Assembly: GCA_001460835.1 (NCBI GenBank)
Contig: CYKH01000904.1
Span: 27,670 to 70,273 of the forward strand
Source: Bodo saltans
Lineage: Eukaryota > Euglenozoa > Kinetoplastea > Eubodonida > Bodonidae
Length of the DNA stretch: 42,604 nucleotides
Direction: 5' to 3'
The notes beneath the pieces are model-generated. The model was not told the DNA's origin. It saw only the letters and a program-made list of their open reading frames with translations, and searched no databases. The position numbers were made by a program, and so were the translations under genes. The first letter of the stretch is position 1. Each line of letters starts with the position of its first letter. Of this stretch, positions 25,404 through 33,680 are shown piece after piece.

Positions 25404-26909
25404 ATGTTGAGGGACTTAACCAACCAGTATCTCACGAGAAATGATACTGGAGCTGAAAAACGAGTAGCAAAACATCACGCCTTGGTCCCCAAAATCGAAC
25501 AAGGAAACCTTAGAGACCAGAGTTCACACGAGCGCTCTTCGTACTCTCGTTCATCGCCATCGCGCCACACTACGTCTCGTCATCCAGCGACAAGTGCAGT
25601 TGTGTCAACAAACGTAGGAGCGTACCTGAGCCGTGTCATTGATGTTCAGCAATCTGGTCGAGTGCATCCTCAGGACGTTGTGCGTTTTATCGAAGCGCTT
25701 CAGGTTCTACCGACCGCCGCAGATGGTGGTGATGGGGTCAGTGATGGCATAATGGATCGTGCAGTGATCCAAATGCTCCTCGAGCAGGTGTTTCGATCAG
25801 CAGAGCGACTTCAGCAGCACATGAACGTCGACGATAGATCTACTGCTTCTGTTTCAACGTACGAGGGAGGCATGGATGCATCGGTGTCATCTTCGGTTGC
25901 TCTTGGGTCGCAGCGCAGCAGCGCCACTGTGTCCATCGATACGTGTGCGCTTGTGTTCAACAGAGTGCTGCCCTCAACGACTGTCGCGCTAGCGGAGCGA
26001 TTAGAGCAGCTAGAGCAGCTCGCCGGCACGGGAGAAGATCGAGAGGCGATCCTGCACAGCATACATGTTCTGCAAACAGACATAGACAACGCGGAGGCCA
26101 GCATTGGCCGCTATGAGGTGTTGATTGGGCAATGCCAAAAAGCCCTCGAGGCTCGTCGTGTTGCCGCCCATCCATTGACAGTCATGGTCCACGCCAAGCT
26201 GTCACACCAAGAAGCTGCAGAAACGGTGCTTCAAGAGAAGCGATTGGCTGAAGGCTCCATGAGAGCTGACCTTGATGCCTCACAGCAGTTGGTGACTCTG
26301 CGCGCCGAAGAAGTTGAGGGTTGGAGGGCACGCATGGTCGAGTGGAAGCACGAGATGCGCACTGTGGGGGAGGACCTAGAGGCGACGAAAGCAGAGGAAG
26401 AAATTCTACTTAAGCGACTTGATTCACTGAGGCAGCACCGAAGGTCGCTAGAGCTGCAGCTCGATGCTGTTGACGAGGGTGTCAAATCTTGCCAAGAGTC
26501 GTTAGATCGCGCACTTGAGACATGGCAAGACGCTGTTGGCATCGCTGCAGCAGCATCTGCTCACCACCAGACAAGCATTGGAGATGTCGATGATGCAAAG
26601 GCAGTTATTATGACGATTGAGCGCGGCATCGATGTTGCACGTGGTGAATTTTCCGCTGAGAAGATTGAAGCCGAGTCCATCTTGCAGCGTTACCATCTTT
26701 TGTGCGCTGAGCGAAGAAAGCTACGAGAAACTCTTGTCAAAGACACGCTTGACGTTGCTGCGCTAAAGAATACCTTGGCATCTATCGTTGAGCATTCACC
26801 ACGTCGTCTGCCGATATCGATGCCTCACAAAAACGAGAGTGTTGTGTCCGTTCTTATCGATGAGCTTCGGGGCGCTACGGAGCTTTTAGAGGGTTTGATT
26901 GAGTTGTAA
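25404..26909 (+). CDS. Coiled-coil protein of unknown function
   Basis: The protein is 501 residues from the ATG at 25404 (MLRDLTNQYL). I do not recognise a family. Residues 1-80 are polar and probably disordered. Residues of about 80-200 contain helical segments and a Ser-rich stretch. From about 200 to 470 the sequence is heptad-like with frequent Glu, Leu and Arg (for example ERLEQLEQLAG and LLKRLDSLRQHRRSLELQL), indicating long coiled coils. No membrane segment is seen. A cytoskeletal, flagellar or basal-body structural role is plausible in a flagellate, but only by analogy. Confidence 0.65.
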   Translation: MLRDLTNQYLTRNDTGAEKRVAKHHALVPKIEQGNLRDQSSHERSSYSRSSPSRHTTSRHPATSAVVSTNVGAYLSRVIDVQQSGRVHPQDVVRFIEALQVLPTAADGGDGVSDGIMDRAVIQMLLEQVFRSAERLQQHMNVDDRSTASVSTYEGGMDASVSSSVALGSQRSSATVSIDTCALVFNRVLPSTTVALAERLEQLEQLAGTGEDREAILHSIHVLQTDIDNAEASIGRYEVLIGQCQKALEARRVAAHPLTVMVHAKLSHQEAAETVLQEKRLAEGSMRADLDASQQLVTLRAEEVEGWRARMVEWKHEMRTVGEDLEATKAEEEILLKRLDSLRQHRRSLELQLDAVDEGVKSCQESLDRALETWQDAVGIAAAASAHHQTSIGDVDDAKAVIMTIERGIDVARGEFSAEKIEAESILQRYHLLCAERRKLRETLVKDTLDVAALKNTLASIVEHSPRRLPISMPHKNESVVSVLIDELRGATELLEGLIEL

Positions 26910-27150
26910 ATGTGATTGTGCTTTGAATTGCGGATGGAAGTGAAAGTTGTCGCGACTTCCAGATACATATCCAACAACGTTTTTTCTTTCGTTTCATCTC
27001 AGTACATTTCGACGAGCGCATATTTATGTAGGATAGTTACGAGAAGTTGACTGTTTTGTTTCAATGATCAATGTAATTGCCTTGATTTTTCTGTTCTCAT
27101 GCGAAAGTGTTAACGTTAAGAGCGTATCGTGAAACAAACACATTACTGTG

Positions 27151-29217
27151 ATGTCAGAGCCTGCAGAATTGCCCACTGCTCTTGCTGCCCCACCGCCATC
27201 AGAACACGAAGGACCGCAGGACGGGAGCGAGGAAGCAGCTCAAAATGGGACGGAGAATGAGACCACGCAAGAGCAGCAGCAACCTTCGCTTCATGTGAAA
27301 GTGGAAGACCAACACGACGCTCCTCCTCCTCAGGATGCACCCGTCGTCGCAGGCAACGATTCTGCGAACGACGCTGCTAGTGCACAGCGTGGTGCGTCAA
27401 AGTCAGACCGTCATGTAGCGTTTGATCCGGAGGTACATGTTGCTTCTGTTGTGTTCCACAAAGAGAAAACGCAACAGGAGATTGAGGATGAAATGGACGT
27501 GTTTGAGCGACTGTACTACGCGAAGCCGGTCCGTCAAGCTGCACCTCCTGTCAATCCCAATACCACCGCAGCGGCTGCAGAGGGCAGCACTATCGAAGCC
27601 ACTGGGGAAGTGGCAGCGGAGGGCGAGGGTGGTGCATCGAAGCCCGAGGGAGAGAACGGTGTAGCGCCAGAGACAGTGGTCACTGCTCCTCAACCTACCG
27701 CTCAAAAAGGTCGACATGTTCTGCCTCCGCCATCGGTAGAGCGGCGCTTAGCGGCAGAGTTGGGAGAGTGCTCCTTTAAGCCGCAAATCACAAGCATTGC
27801 CAAAGAGCACCGAAAGATTCGAAACTGGGAGCACTTCGTCCAGCTGCAGACGGAATGGTCCTCTCAGCAAGCGCGCAAGAACGCAGAGAACCTCAAGAAG
27901 CTTAACATTTCTGATGGAGTTGGACAATTGTTCGACGAGATCAAACGGACGCACTCGAAGAAAATCATCACGTACCTTGAGAAACAGCACCTGTACAAAA
28001 GCCCACAACAGGCGTACAAGAATGGAAAAACCTCAGCTCTGCGCAGTTTCATGCATCAGCACGACGCCCAGAGCAACAAGGGTTCCTCCTCGTACCACCG
28101 AGATCCCATCACCACCGATGGTACTATTTTCCAACGACTCCACGAAGAGGCGACGGTACGAGATGCGACAATTCGTGTTATGGAGCAGACGATGATTGAA
28201 AAGGAAGCACGAGAATTATTTCGGCCCACCACCAATGAATCCTACTGGCGTGCGTCAACGATGCTCGGTGCTCGAACACCCTCCCGCTCCCTTCGTGAAG
28301 CATTTTCAGGTGGCCACGAGGATAGCGGCAACTACGATGATATCGAAGACAATGAAGCCAGCTACTTTGATGACATGTCAGCGCCCATCGAGGAGGAATT
28401 ACTTGCAAAAGGTGAAGAGTACCGACGTCGCCTAGAGGCACGTCAGAATGCGAGCGTCCTACAAGAGGAAGTGCATTCATTTAAGCCCGTGATGAATCCC
28501 AACAGCCGACGTATTTTATTACGCAAAGCATTGGAGCATGAAATGGACCAAGATGAGGAGATGTGGTTTGGTGATGAGGAGCACCACCGCAGCGCTGAAC
28601 GCGATGAAGCTGGATCCTACAGCCACCACCCGCATCGTGCGGCTGCGGCGCGAACGGTGTCGCACAACAGCAGCGAAGAATTAATTTTGGAGCGCCGAAA
28701 AGATTCCCAAAAACCCAAAGCTACGTTCGATGCTGAAGTGTTTACCGCACGGATGCAACGTCGTGATGTTGATCGGGCCCAAAAGCTCTCAGCCCTTCGT
28801 CGCTCATTAAAATTAGAAGAAGTGTCAGAGTGCACATTCCGTCCATCGATCTCCCAGAAAAGCAACGTTAGCGCTCAACGCCAGCGTGGAGGGCTAAGCT
28901 ACTCACCTCACTCAAAAGCATCACAAAATTCATCAACGCCAAAAACGTACATCTCTCAGATTCCAATGGAATCCTTCTCACCGGAAGAAGTGGTGCGAGC
29001 AGCAGCACCTATAGCGCAAAGTGCCTCCGTTGGGCGGCGCCCTGAGCCAGTGGCAACGCGAAAGGCTCCCGTATCGAACAATGATGCACGCCACCACATG
29101 CGCCAAGGTGCCCAGCAGGCGCATCATGATGGCGACGCGTACCTTCAAAACCTTGAAGACGAACTTCGTGGGGTGATTGCAGAATGGACAACCATATCGG
29201 CAACGACAACATCCTGA
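27151..29217 (+). CDS. Protein with repeated F-K/R-P motifs, probably cytoskeletal or flagellar
   Basis: The protein is 688 residues from the ATG at 27151. The N-terminal 190 residues are acidic and low complexity. Four short motifs of the form F-[KR]-P recur at F209 (CSFKPQI), F357 (LFRPTTN), F444 (HSFKPVMN) and F563 (CTFRPSI). The first and last are preceded by E-C-[ST], and most are followed by Asn, Ser or Ile. Motifs like these recur in many proteins of kinetoplastid flagella and cortical cytoskeleton, so such a location is a reasonable guess. The sequence between the motifs is charged and helical, with no globular enzyme domain or membrane helix. Confidence 0.65.
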   Translation: MSEPAELPTALAAPPPSEHEGPQDGSEEAAQNGTENETTQEQQQPSLHVKVEDQHDAPPPQDAPVVAGNDSANDAASAQRGASKSDRHVAFDPEVHVASVVFHKEKTQQEIEDEMDVFERLYYAKPVRQAAPPVNPNTTAAAAEGSTIEATGEVAAEGEGGASKPEGENGVAPETVVTAPQPTAQKGRHVLPPPSVERRLAAELGECSFKPQITSIAKEHRKIRNWEHFVQLQTEWSSQQARKNAENLKKLNISDGVGQLFDEIKRTHSKKIITYLEKQHLYKSPQQAYKNGKTSALRSFMHQHDAQSNKGSSSYHRDPITTDGTIFQRLHEEATVRDATIRVMEQTMIEKEARELFRPTTNESYWRASTMLGARTPSRSLREAFSGGHEDSGNYDDIEDNEASYFDDMSAPIEEELLAKGEEYRRRLEARQNASVLQEEVHSFKPVMNPNSRRILLRKALEHEMDQDEEMWFGDEEHHRSAERDEAGSYSHHPHRAAAARTVSHNSSEELILERRKDSQKPKATFDAEVFTARMQRRDVDRAQKLSALRRSLKLEEVSECTFRPSISQKSNVSAQRQRGGLSYSPHSKASQNSSTPKTYISQIPMESFSPEEVVRAAAPIAQSASVGRRPEPVATRKAPVSNNDARHHMRQGAQQAHHDGDAYLQNLEDELRGVIAEWTTISATTTS

Positions 29218-29387
29218 GGAGAGCCGCTCCCCCACACATCAGGAACCCACCACCGCACACTGTGGATTGTTGTATTTTGTTTTGTTTGACCTCTCGCTCG
29301 TCTTTGTGACCCTGTACTTGCTACTGGAACGAACCTCGTCGCGTGGGAAATGTAATGATTTATCCCCCTCCAGCAACCACTGTGGCA

Positions 29388-29421
29388 TGTTTTTTGTTTT
29401 TTTTTTTTTTTGTCTCCTCAG
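29388..29421 (+). promoter_or_regulatory. Putative trans-splice acceptor with long T-run
   Basis: TGTTTTTTG and then a T-run of more than 15 bases end in GTCTCCTCAG (AG 29420-29421), 69 bases before the next ATG. Confidence 0.5.
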
Positions 29422-29489
29422 AGAGCATTTATACGATCTTGTTTCAGCTAAATATTTTTTTCTCTAAAGTCGTCAACCCTTGAGCGCGA

Positions 29490-30224
29490 ATGGAGCGCAA
29501 CCTTGACAGTGCCCATGTCAAGCAACCGCCTCGATGCACCAACCTTCAGCTCCCTCCCCTACCCCATGAGCTGCAGCATGTGGTCAACCCATACTTGGAT
29601 CCTCGAGGTGCTATCGATGCTAATCGGCACTACCATCGTATCAGCCGCAGTGCCATCGCAGCGGCATCCGAGCGTCTCTCCAAACCGGTTGTGTCTAAAG
29701 CATTGGAATTGCATGATCGACACATTAGAGAAGTGACGGGTGAACGGAAGGCACCATCGCGACCTGGATCGAGGAGCAGCGTGAGGGCAGGAAGTGCCAC
29801 CCCTCCCCCAACACTCGAAGCCCTCATTGATCGGTATTACTCCGCACCGAGGGCTGCCCAGACGCAACTAAGAATGACGTTGGAACGGAAGCATGTGTTA
29901 CCCATTGGTGGTCTTCACACAACGGAGGACACGCTCATGACACCAGCCCAAGTGGTCGATTTTATCGAGCGCAATGTGTCTCGACCACAGTCTCGTGCAG
30001 AATCGCGCCAATCACTCCATCGAGCATCCATCGCTGCATTGCAATCGAAGAGCACTCAACGTGCGGATCACGTGAGCCACTTCTACACAGAGCAGGTACA
30101 GAAGGCTCAAAGTGAACGTGATCGGGTGATGTCACTTTATGCGAAGGAGCCGGTGCTGCGGCCCCTCTCCCCCGCAGACCAAAAGCGGTCTGCGGATCGT
30201 CTCTCGTCTGCAGGTAAGTCTTGA
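29490..30224 (+). CDS. Hypothetical protein, 244 residues
   Basis: No family is recognised. The protein is basic and rich in Arg and Ser, with a Ser/Arg/Gly stretch near 95-110 (SRPGSRSS) and a probably helical C-terminal half. One region, TPAQVVDFIERNV near 151-163, resembles HPQDVVRFIEAL in the coiled-coil protein encoded at 25404-26909, which may reflect a shared small helical module or chance. There is no signal peptide or membrane helix. The ATG lies shortly after a strong pyrimidine tract and AG, which supports expression. Confidence 0.6.
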   Translation: MERNLDSAHVKQPPRCTNLQLPPLPHELQHVVNPYLDPRGAIDANRHYHRISRSAIAAASERLSKPVVSKALELHDRHIREVTGERKAPSRPGSRSSVRAGSATPPPTLEALIDRYYSAPRAAQTQLRMTLERKHVLPIGGLHTTEDTLMTPAQVVDFIERNVSRPQSRAESRQSLHRASIAALQSKSTQRADHVSHFYTEQVQKAQSERDRVMSLYAKEPVLRPLSPADQKRSADRLSSAGKS

Positions 30225-30547
30225 TGGTATCAAGGTTCAACGTGTCGTGCCGTGTACATTACAAAGGGTAGCTGAATGACAAGATGTACACTGGTGGTGT
30301 GTTGAACAACCTCAAAACAACTGAAACGCTCTCTCTCTCTCTCTCTCTCTCGCTCTCTTCGCCGTTTCTTTAAGGTAGCAGAAGTCCCATACTGTATCGC
30401 CGTTCAAGGGTCATAGATTTCTCAAGAGCAAGTGCGTGTCTTTTTTTTTTGAGAGTGAGTGCTGAGCCCCTTCTGTTGAAGTGTTGAAGCTTCGGCTATC
30501 ATTATCCACAAAATACATCCTCTACGTTGACACAGTTCTCCTTGGTG
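30225..30547 (+). other. Intergenic region, 323 bp, with CT microsatellite
   Basis: It contains no gene. An uninterrupted CT repeat occupies 30329-30350 and extends as a mixed pyrimidine run to about 30371. TAAG and GTAGCAG follow, and probably serve as the polypyrimidine tract and splice acceptor for the membrane protein downstream. Confidence 0.5.
30329..30350 (+). repeat. (CT)11 microsatellite
   Basis: Eleven perfect CT units, followed by CGCTCTCTTC. It lies in a position where a polypyrimidine tract for trans-splicing is expected, so repeat-length variation could affect splicing of the next gene. Confidence 0.9.
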
Positions 30548-31984
30548 ATGAATCACTTGAGAATTCCGGTCACACGAGGCGATCTTGCTATTGAGCAGAA
30601 TCCCATCTTTTCCCTTAACATTCGGAGTCGCCACCTCAATGGTGGTGGTGGTGGTGGTGGGATGCTATCTGCGAGAGGTAGGATTACAGGAGGAAGCACA
30701 CAACTGAGACCAGCAGATATTGCGGAGGCAGCCAATGCAGATGCCACCTACGACGAGAATCAGCAACAGTTTCCAACATCGTACGATCATCATGAGTTGC
30801 GACATCTCGACCTCCCTGACCGCCGAGTTAGTCTTATCGGTAGCGACAACAACAACGAATCGTTTTACGCGGCGGACCATCAAGATGATCCAGTGCTGAC
30901 CCAACGTGCCCGAGCTCTCAGCATCGTGTTTGGAACGGAGACAGTCGTGCAGCTGTCCATGACCTTTCTCACCACAATTTATTGTCGTCCTGCAATGCTA
31001 TCCTCCACCTTTAACAAATTCCGGGAGTCGCTGAAGGAACTGTCTCCTCGCGTGCGTGTGTACGGGTTCGCTGAGACGGATTTGTGTGAAGCGAACGTTC
31101 TCCTCGATGACGCCGGTGCTTTCCACGGTTGCATTCAGGTGGTCCCACTTTGTATCATGAGGCAAGTCTCTCATGCACGGCTGTGTCCTTGGTTTCATGG
31201 CTCACTCCGGCGAATTGTGGATCATCCGCTGTTTATCAGAGTATCTGTGATATTTCTCGTCATGTGCACTGCTGCCGATGAAGTGCTTGGCCGCATTAGC
31301 TTTAAGAACGATGCGTCGATATCTTGGAGCTTTTCGTCCGTGCAACTGCTCATCTTTGGGATTTACGCGATGTACCTATCGCGTCCCATTGTCAAACTTG
31401 TGCTCTTGACGTTCGATTTTTATTTGGTGTTGTTTTGGATCGCCGTGTCGACGTTGGTACGTGTGTATCACACCGACGACGCCACCACAACCCAACGGTT
31501 TGGATTTTCCGACGACAGCACGTTCGTCTGCACGCAGCTGTTTGCTCTCCTTCTGGATGCATACCCTCCCATCAGTCGCAGAAACAAAGGCTTTCTGTTT
31601 GCACTTAACGCAACATATCACCTCTACACCTACATTGTGTGGACGTACAATGGCTATGCGAATGGAGTCGACTCATTCGGAGTCACGAAGATTATCACGG
31701 CGACCTTTCCAACAGTGTTGCTCGGGCAAACGACAGCTGCCACGCTGGTTGCCTTCAGTTTGGATTTTCCGACGACAGCACGTTCGTCTGCACGCAGCTG
31801 TTTGCTCTCCTACTGGACGCATACCCTCCCATCAGTCGCAGAAACAAAGGCTTTCTGTTTGCACTTAATGCGACGTATCACTTATACACCTACATTGTGT
31901 GGACGTACAATGGCTATGCGAATGGAGTCGACTCATTTGGAGTCACGAAGATTATCACGGCGACCTTTCCAACAGTGTTGCTAG
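30548..31984 (+). CDS. Multi-pass membrane protein, fragment 1 (N-terminal half)
   Basis: The frame starts at the ATG at 30548 and carries about 400 in-frame residues before a 260-bp duplication shifts it. Residues past about base 31758 are out of frame. The N-terminus has a polyglycine run from a GGT repeat (30641-30661). A soluble segment of about 80 residues (LSMTFLTTIY onward) is followed by about six predicted membrane helices, including LFIRVSVIFLVM, LLIFGIYAMYL and FYLVLFWIAVSTLV. With one duplication copy removed, this and fragment 2 form one 842-residue protein. No known transporter or channel family is recognised. Confidence 0.6.
   Translation: MNHLRIPVTRGDLAIEQNPIFSLNIRSRHLNGGGGGGGMLSARGRITGGSTQLRPADIAEAANADATYDENQQQFPTSYDHHELRHLDLPDRRVSLIGSDNNNESFYAADHQDDPVLTQRARALSIVFGTETVVQLSMTFLTTIYCRPAMLSSTFNKFRESLKELSPRVRVYGFAETDLCEANVLLDDAGAFHGCIQVVPLCIMRQVSHARLCPWFHGSLRRIVDHPLFIRVSVIFLVMCTAADEVLGRISFKNDASISWSFSSVQLLIFGIYAMYLSRPIVKLVLLTFDFYLVLFWIAVSTLVRVYHTDDATTTQRFGFSDDSTFVCTQLFALLLDAYPPISRRNKGFLFALNATYHLYTYIVWTYNGYANGVDSFGVTKIITATFPTVLLGQTTAATLVAFSLDFPTTARSSARSCLLSYWTHTLPSVAETKAFCLHLMRRITYTPTLCGRTMAMRMESTHLESRRLSRRPFQQCC
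30641..30661 (+). repeat. GGT repeat encoding polyglycine
   Basis: Consecutive GGT codons near the N-terminus of the membrane protein gene encode a run of glycines. Confidence 0.85.
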
Positions 31985-32018
31985 GGCAAACGACAGCTGC
32001 CACGCTGGTTGCTTTCAG
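31499..32018 (+). repeat. Direct tandem duplication, 260 bp + 260 bp, all differences synonymous
   Basis: Copy 1 is 31499-31758 and copy 2 is 31759-32018, directly adjacent. I count about ten base differences, and all are synonymous in the gene frame: Leu, Asp, Asn, Ala, Thr and Phe codons, including CTC versus TTA for one leucine. The unit is 2 modulo 3, so the frame breaks. Dropping one copy restores an 843-codon frame. Confidence 0.92.
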
Positions 32019-33336
32019 CTCGCGTCTCGCATTTCGTTGCTGGTTTCGCTCGCTGGACCTTGCCGTGGTTGATTTTGCCACAAATGTTGTCCCTCACGTG
32101 CGATTCGAGGATGATACCATTCGTAGCCCAGTAGCGAACTTAGGATCCGGGAATGTGAGTAGTAGTAGTGGGGGAGGCAGCGGATTCCGAACGAGGTCGA
32201 TGGAAGAAGTCAACGATGTGTTACTCGCAGGTGCTCCCAAGTTCGTAGAAGAATCGTCGTCGCTTGCGAATTTTGGCCGAGCAAGCCACGTCCCAGATGA
32301 GCTACGAAGGGCAACTCGAAACAGCTCTTCGTCGCGCATCTTCCGTGATAGTTCCCGTCGACTAAGTGCTGGCAGAGTCAGCCGATCGCATATCAGCGCA
32401 AATGCGATGGTCACCCTGCATGTGGATGGGTCGATGCCCTGCGCATCTCAAGCAGCGGCAGATATTGCTGCCGCCAAAGTCGATCAACTTCTTGCCCCTC
32501 TTGATGGAAAGCTGGATACGTACCTTGTTGAGGCATCCTGTGCCTTTTCTCCCGACCGCCGCACCTTCCTACCAGAATCGTACATGATCAGCTACTCCCC
32601 AATGCCCCTCATTGCATGGGCGTGGGCCTTCCGCGTAGTATGCAAGTGGTGGCTCCCATACGTGGTGATGGTGTCGTGCACAGCAGCGGCAGCATTGCTG
32701 GCGCTACTTCTCAATAAGCAGATGGATGAGTCTACATTGTGGGCACAAATCGTAGTTCGGCTGATACCGATGCTAGAAATGTTGATGATCATGATGTTCG
32801 GCATGTCAAGGGCCCTAGCCCGTGATGCCCTCAAAACCCTTGATTTCTGGTACGTGCTCATTGCCTTCACCGCACAGAACGCGGCCACGGCATATGTCTA
32901 CGTCCACACAGATGTTCCTGAGGTTGCATTCATGCACAGCCTTCTCACGTCAACTTTGGCTCTCTTCTTTGCGTTCATGGACTGCTTCATCTCAACGTCG
33001 TTCCGTCCGTTTCACAAAGGGTTTATTGGGGTTATCATGGCAGTTTACACGATTCATGACTTGTTTATCGCATCTCCCACCGCATTTCAGGAAAAAAGCT
33101 ACGTCAAGCGTGTCGATCTAGGGTTCATGGTCTTCAGCGCGGGCTCCATGACCATGCTTAGCAGCCTTTCCCTGTTAATATTGTACCTAAAAATAGCAGT
33201 CCGAACGTTGCTGTTGGGATCATCGCTGATCTTCTTCCAAATCGGTGCCAAGGAGGAGGTGGTGGGTGAGGAAAGCTTTGTTGATGTCACTCGGGAGGAT
33301 TGGTTGTCCGACAATGGTATTAACGGCGATGAGTAG
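31759..33336 (+). CDS. Multi-pass membrane protein, fragment 2 (C-terminal half)
   Basis: Continuation of the membrane protein in the next frame. It has no ATG of its own at the junction. After copy 2 of the duplication it carries a Ser/Arg-rich soluble linker (about bases 32140-32400), then a second soluble segment and about six more membrane helices (PYVVMVSCTAAAALLALLL, FWYVLIAFTAQNAATAYVYV, LGFMVFSAGSMTMLSSL and others). Its helices resemble those of fragment 1 in order and motif: SRALARDALKTLDFWYVL matches SRPIVKLVLLTFDFYLVL, and HKGFIGVIMAVYTIHDL matches NKGFLFALNATYHLYTY. The full protein is therefore an internal twofold repeat of a soluble plus 6-helix unit. The function is unknown. 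Confidence 0.62.
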   Translation, partial: FGFSDDSTFVCTQLFALLLDAYPPISRRNKGFLFALNATYHLYTYIVWTYNGYANGVDSFGVTKIITATFPTVLLGQTTAATLVAFSSRLAFRCWFRSLDLAVVDFATNVVPHVRFEDDTIRSPVANLGSGNVSSSSGGGSGFRTRSMEEVNDVLLAGAPKFVEESSSLANFGRASHVPDELRRATRNSSSSRIFRDSSRRLSAGRVSRSHISANAMVTLHVDGSMPCASQAAADIAAAKVDQLLAPLDGKLDTYLVEASCAFSPDRRTFLPESYMISYSPMPLIAWAWAFRVVCKWWLPYVVMVSCTAAAALLALLLNKQMDESTLWAQIVVRLIPMLEMLMIMMFGMSRALARDALKTLDFWYVLIAFTAQNAATAYVYVHTDVPEVAFMHSLLTSTLALFFAFMDCFISTSFRPFHKGFIGVIMAVYTIHDLFIASPTAFQEKSYVKRVDLGFMVFSAGSMTMLSSLSLLILYLKIAVRTLLLGSSLIFFQIGAKEEVVGEESFVDVTREDWLSDNGINGDE

Positions 33337-33680
33337 CTTGTTGTGTGTGGGCGTGCGCCTCCATCGTCGTCCTGTTAAGCACAGAAGAAAAATCGTTGCA
33401 CAAGTGAACCCCCCTTACTCGCATTCACCTTTTCTTTTCCCCCAAGAATAGAGGGAGCTCTTTGTTGTCGGCGCTCCAACCTCTTTGCCATCAAGGCTTT
33501 GGCGGTTCCGAGGACTTTAGTTAAAACGAAGAGCGGTTAGAAATGTTTTGTTGCGAATTTGGTGGCTCCGTCCTTTGAACAGCCTAGCTTCTCTCGTAAA
33601 TTTACGTCAGTTTGAATTGAATTGCCTGTGTTGATGATTTCAGTCTGCATTAGTACAAAAGTAAGAGAGAACATCGCGTG
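33337..33680 (+). other. Intergenic region, 344 bp
   Basis: No gene was seen. Pyrimidine tracts with AG occur at about 33422-33446 (CACCTTTTCTTTTCCCCCAAG) and near 33643 (GATGATTTCAG). An 11-codon upstream ORF begins with the ATG at 33542 and would lie in the leader only if the first acceptor is used. Confidence 0.4.

Noticed and set aside
30329-30371. CT repeat as part of a mobile element or satellite
   Set aside because: It is a short simple repeat in the normal place of a polypyrimidine tract, with no flanking repeats or ORF.
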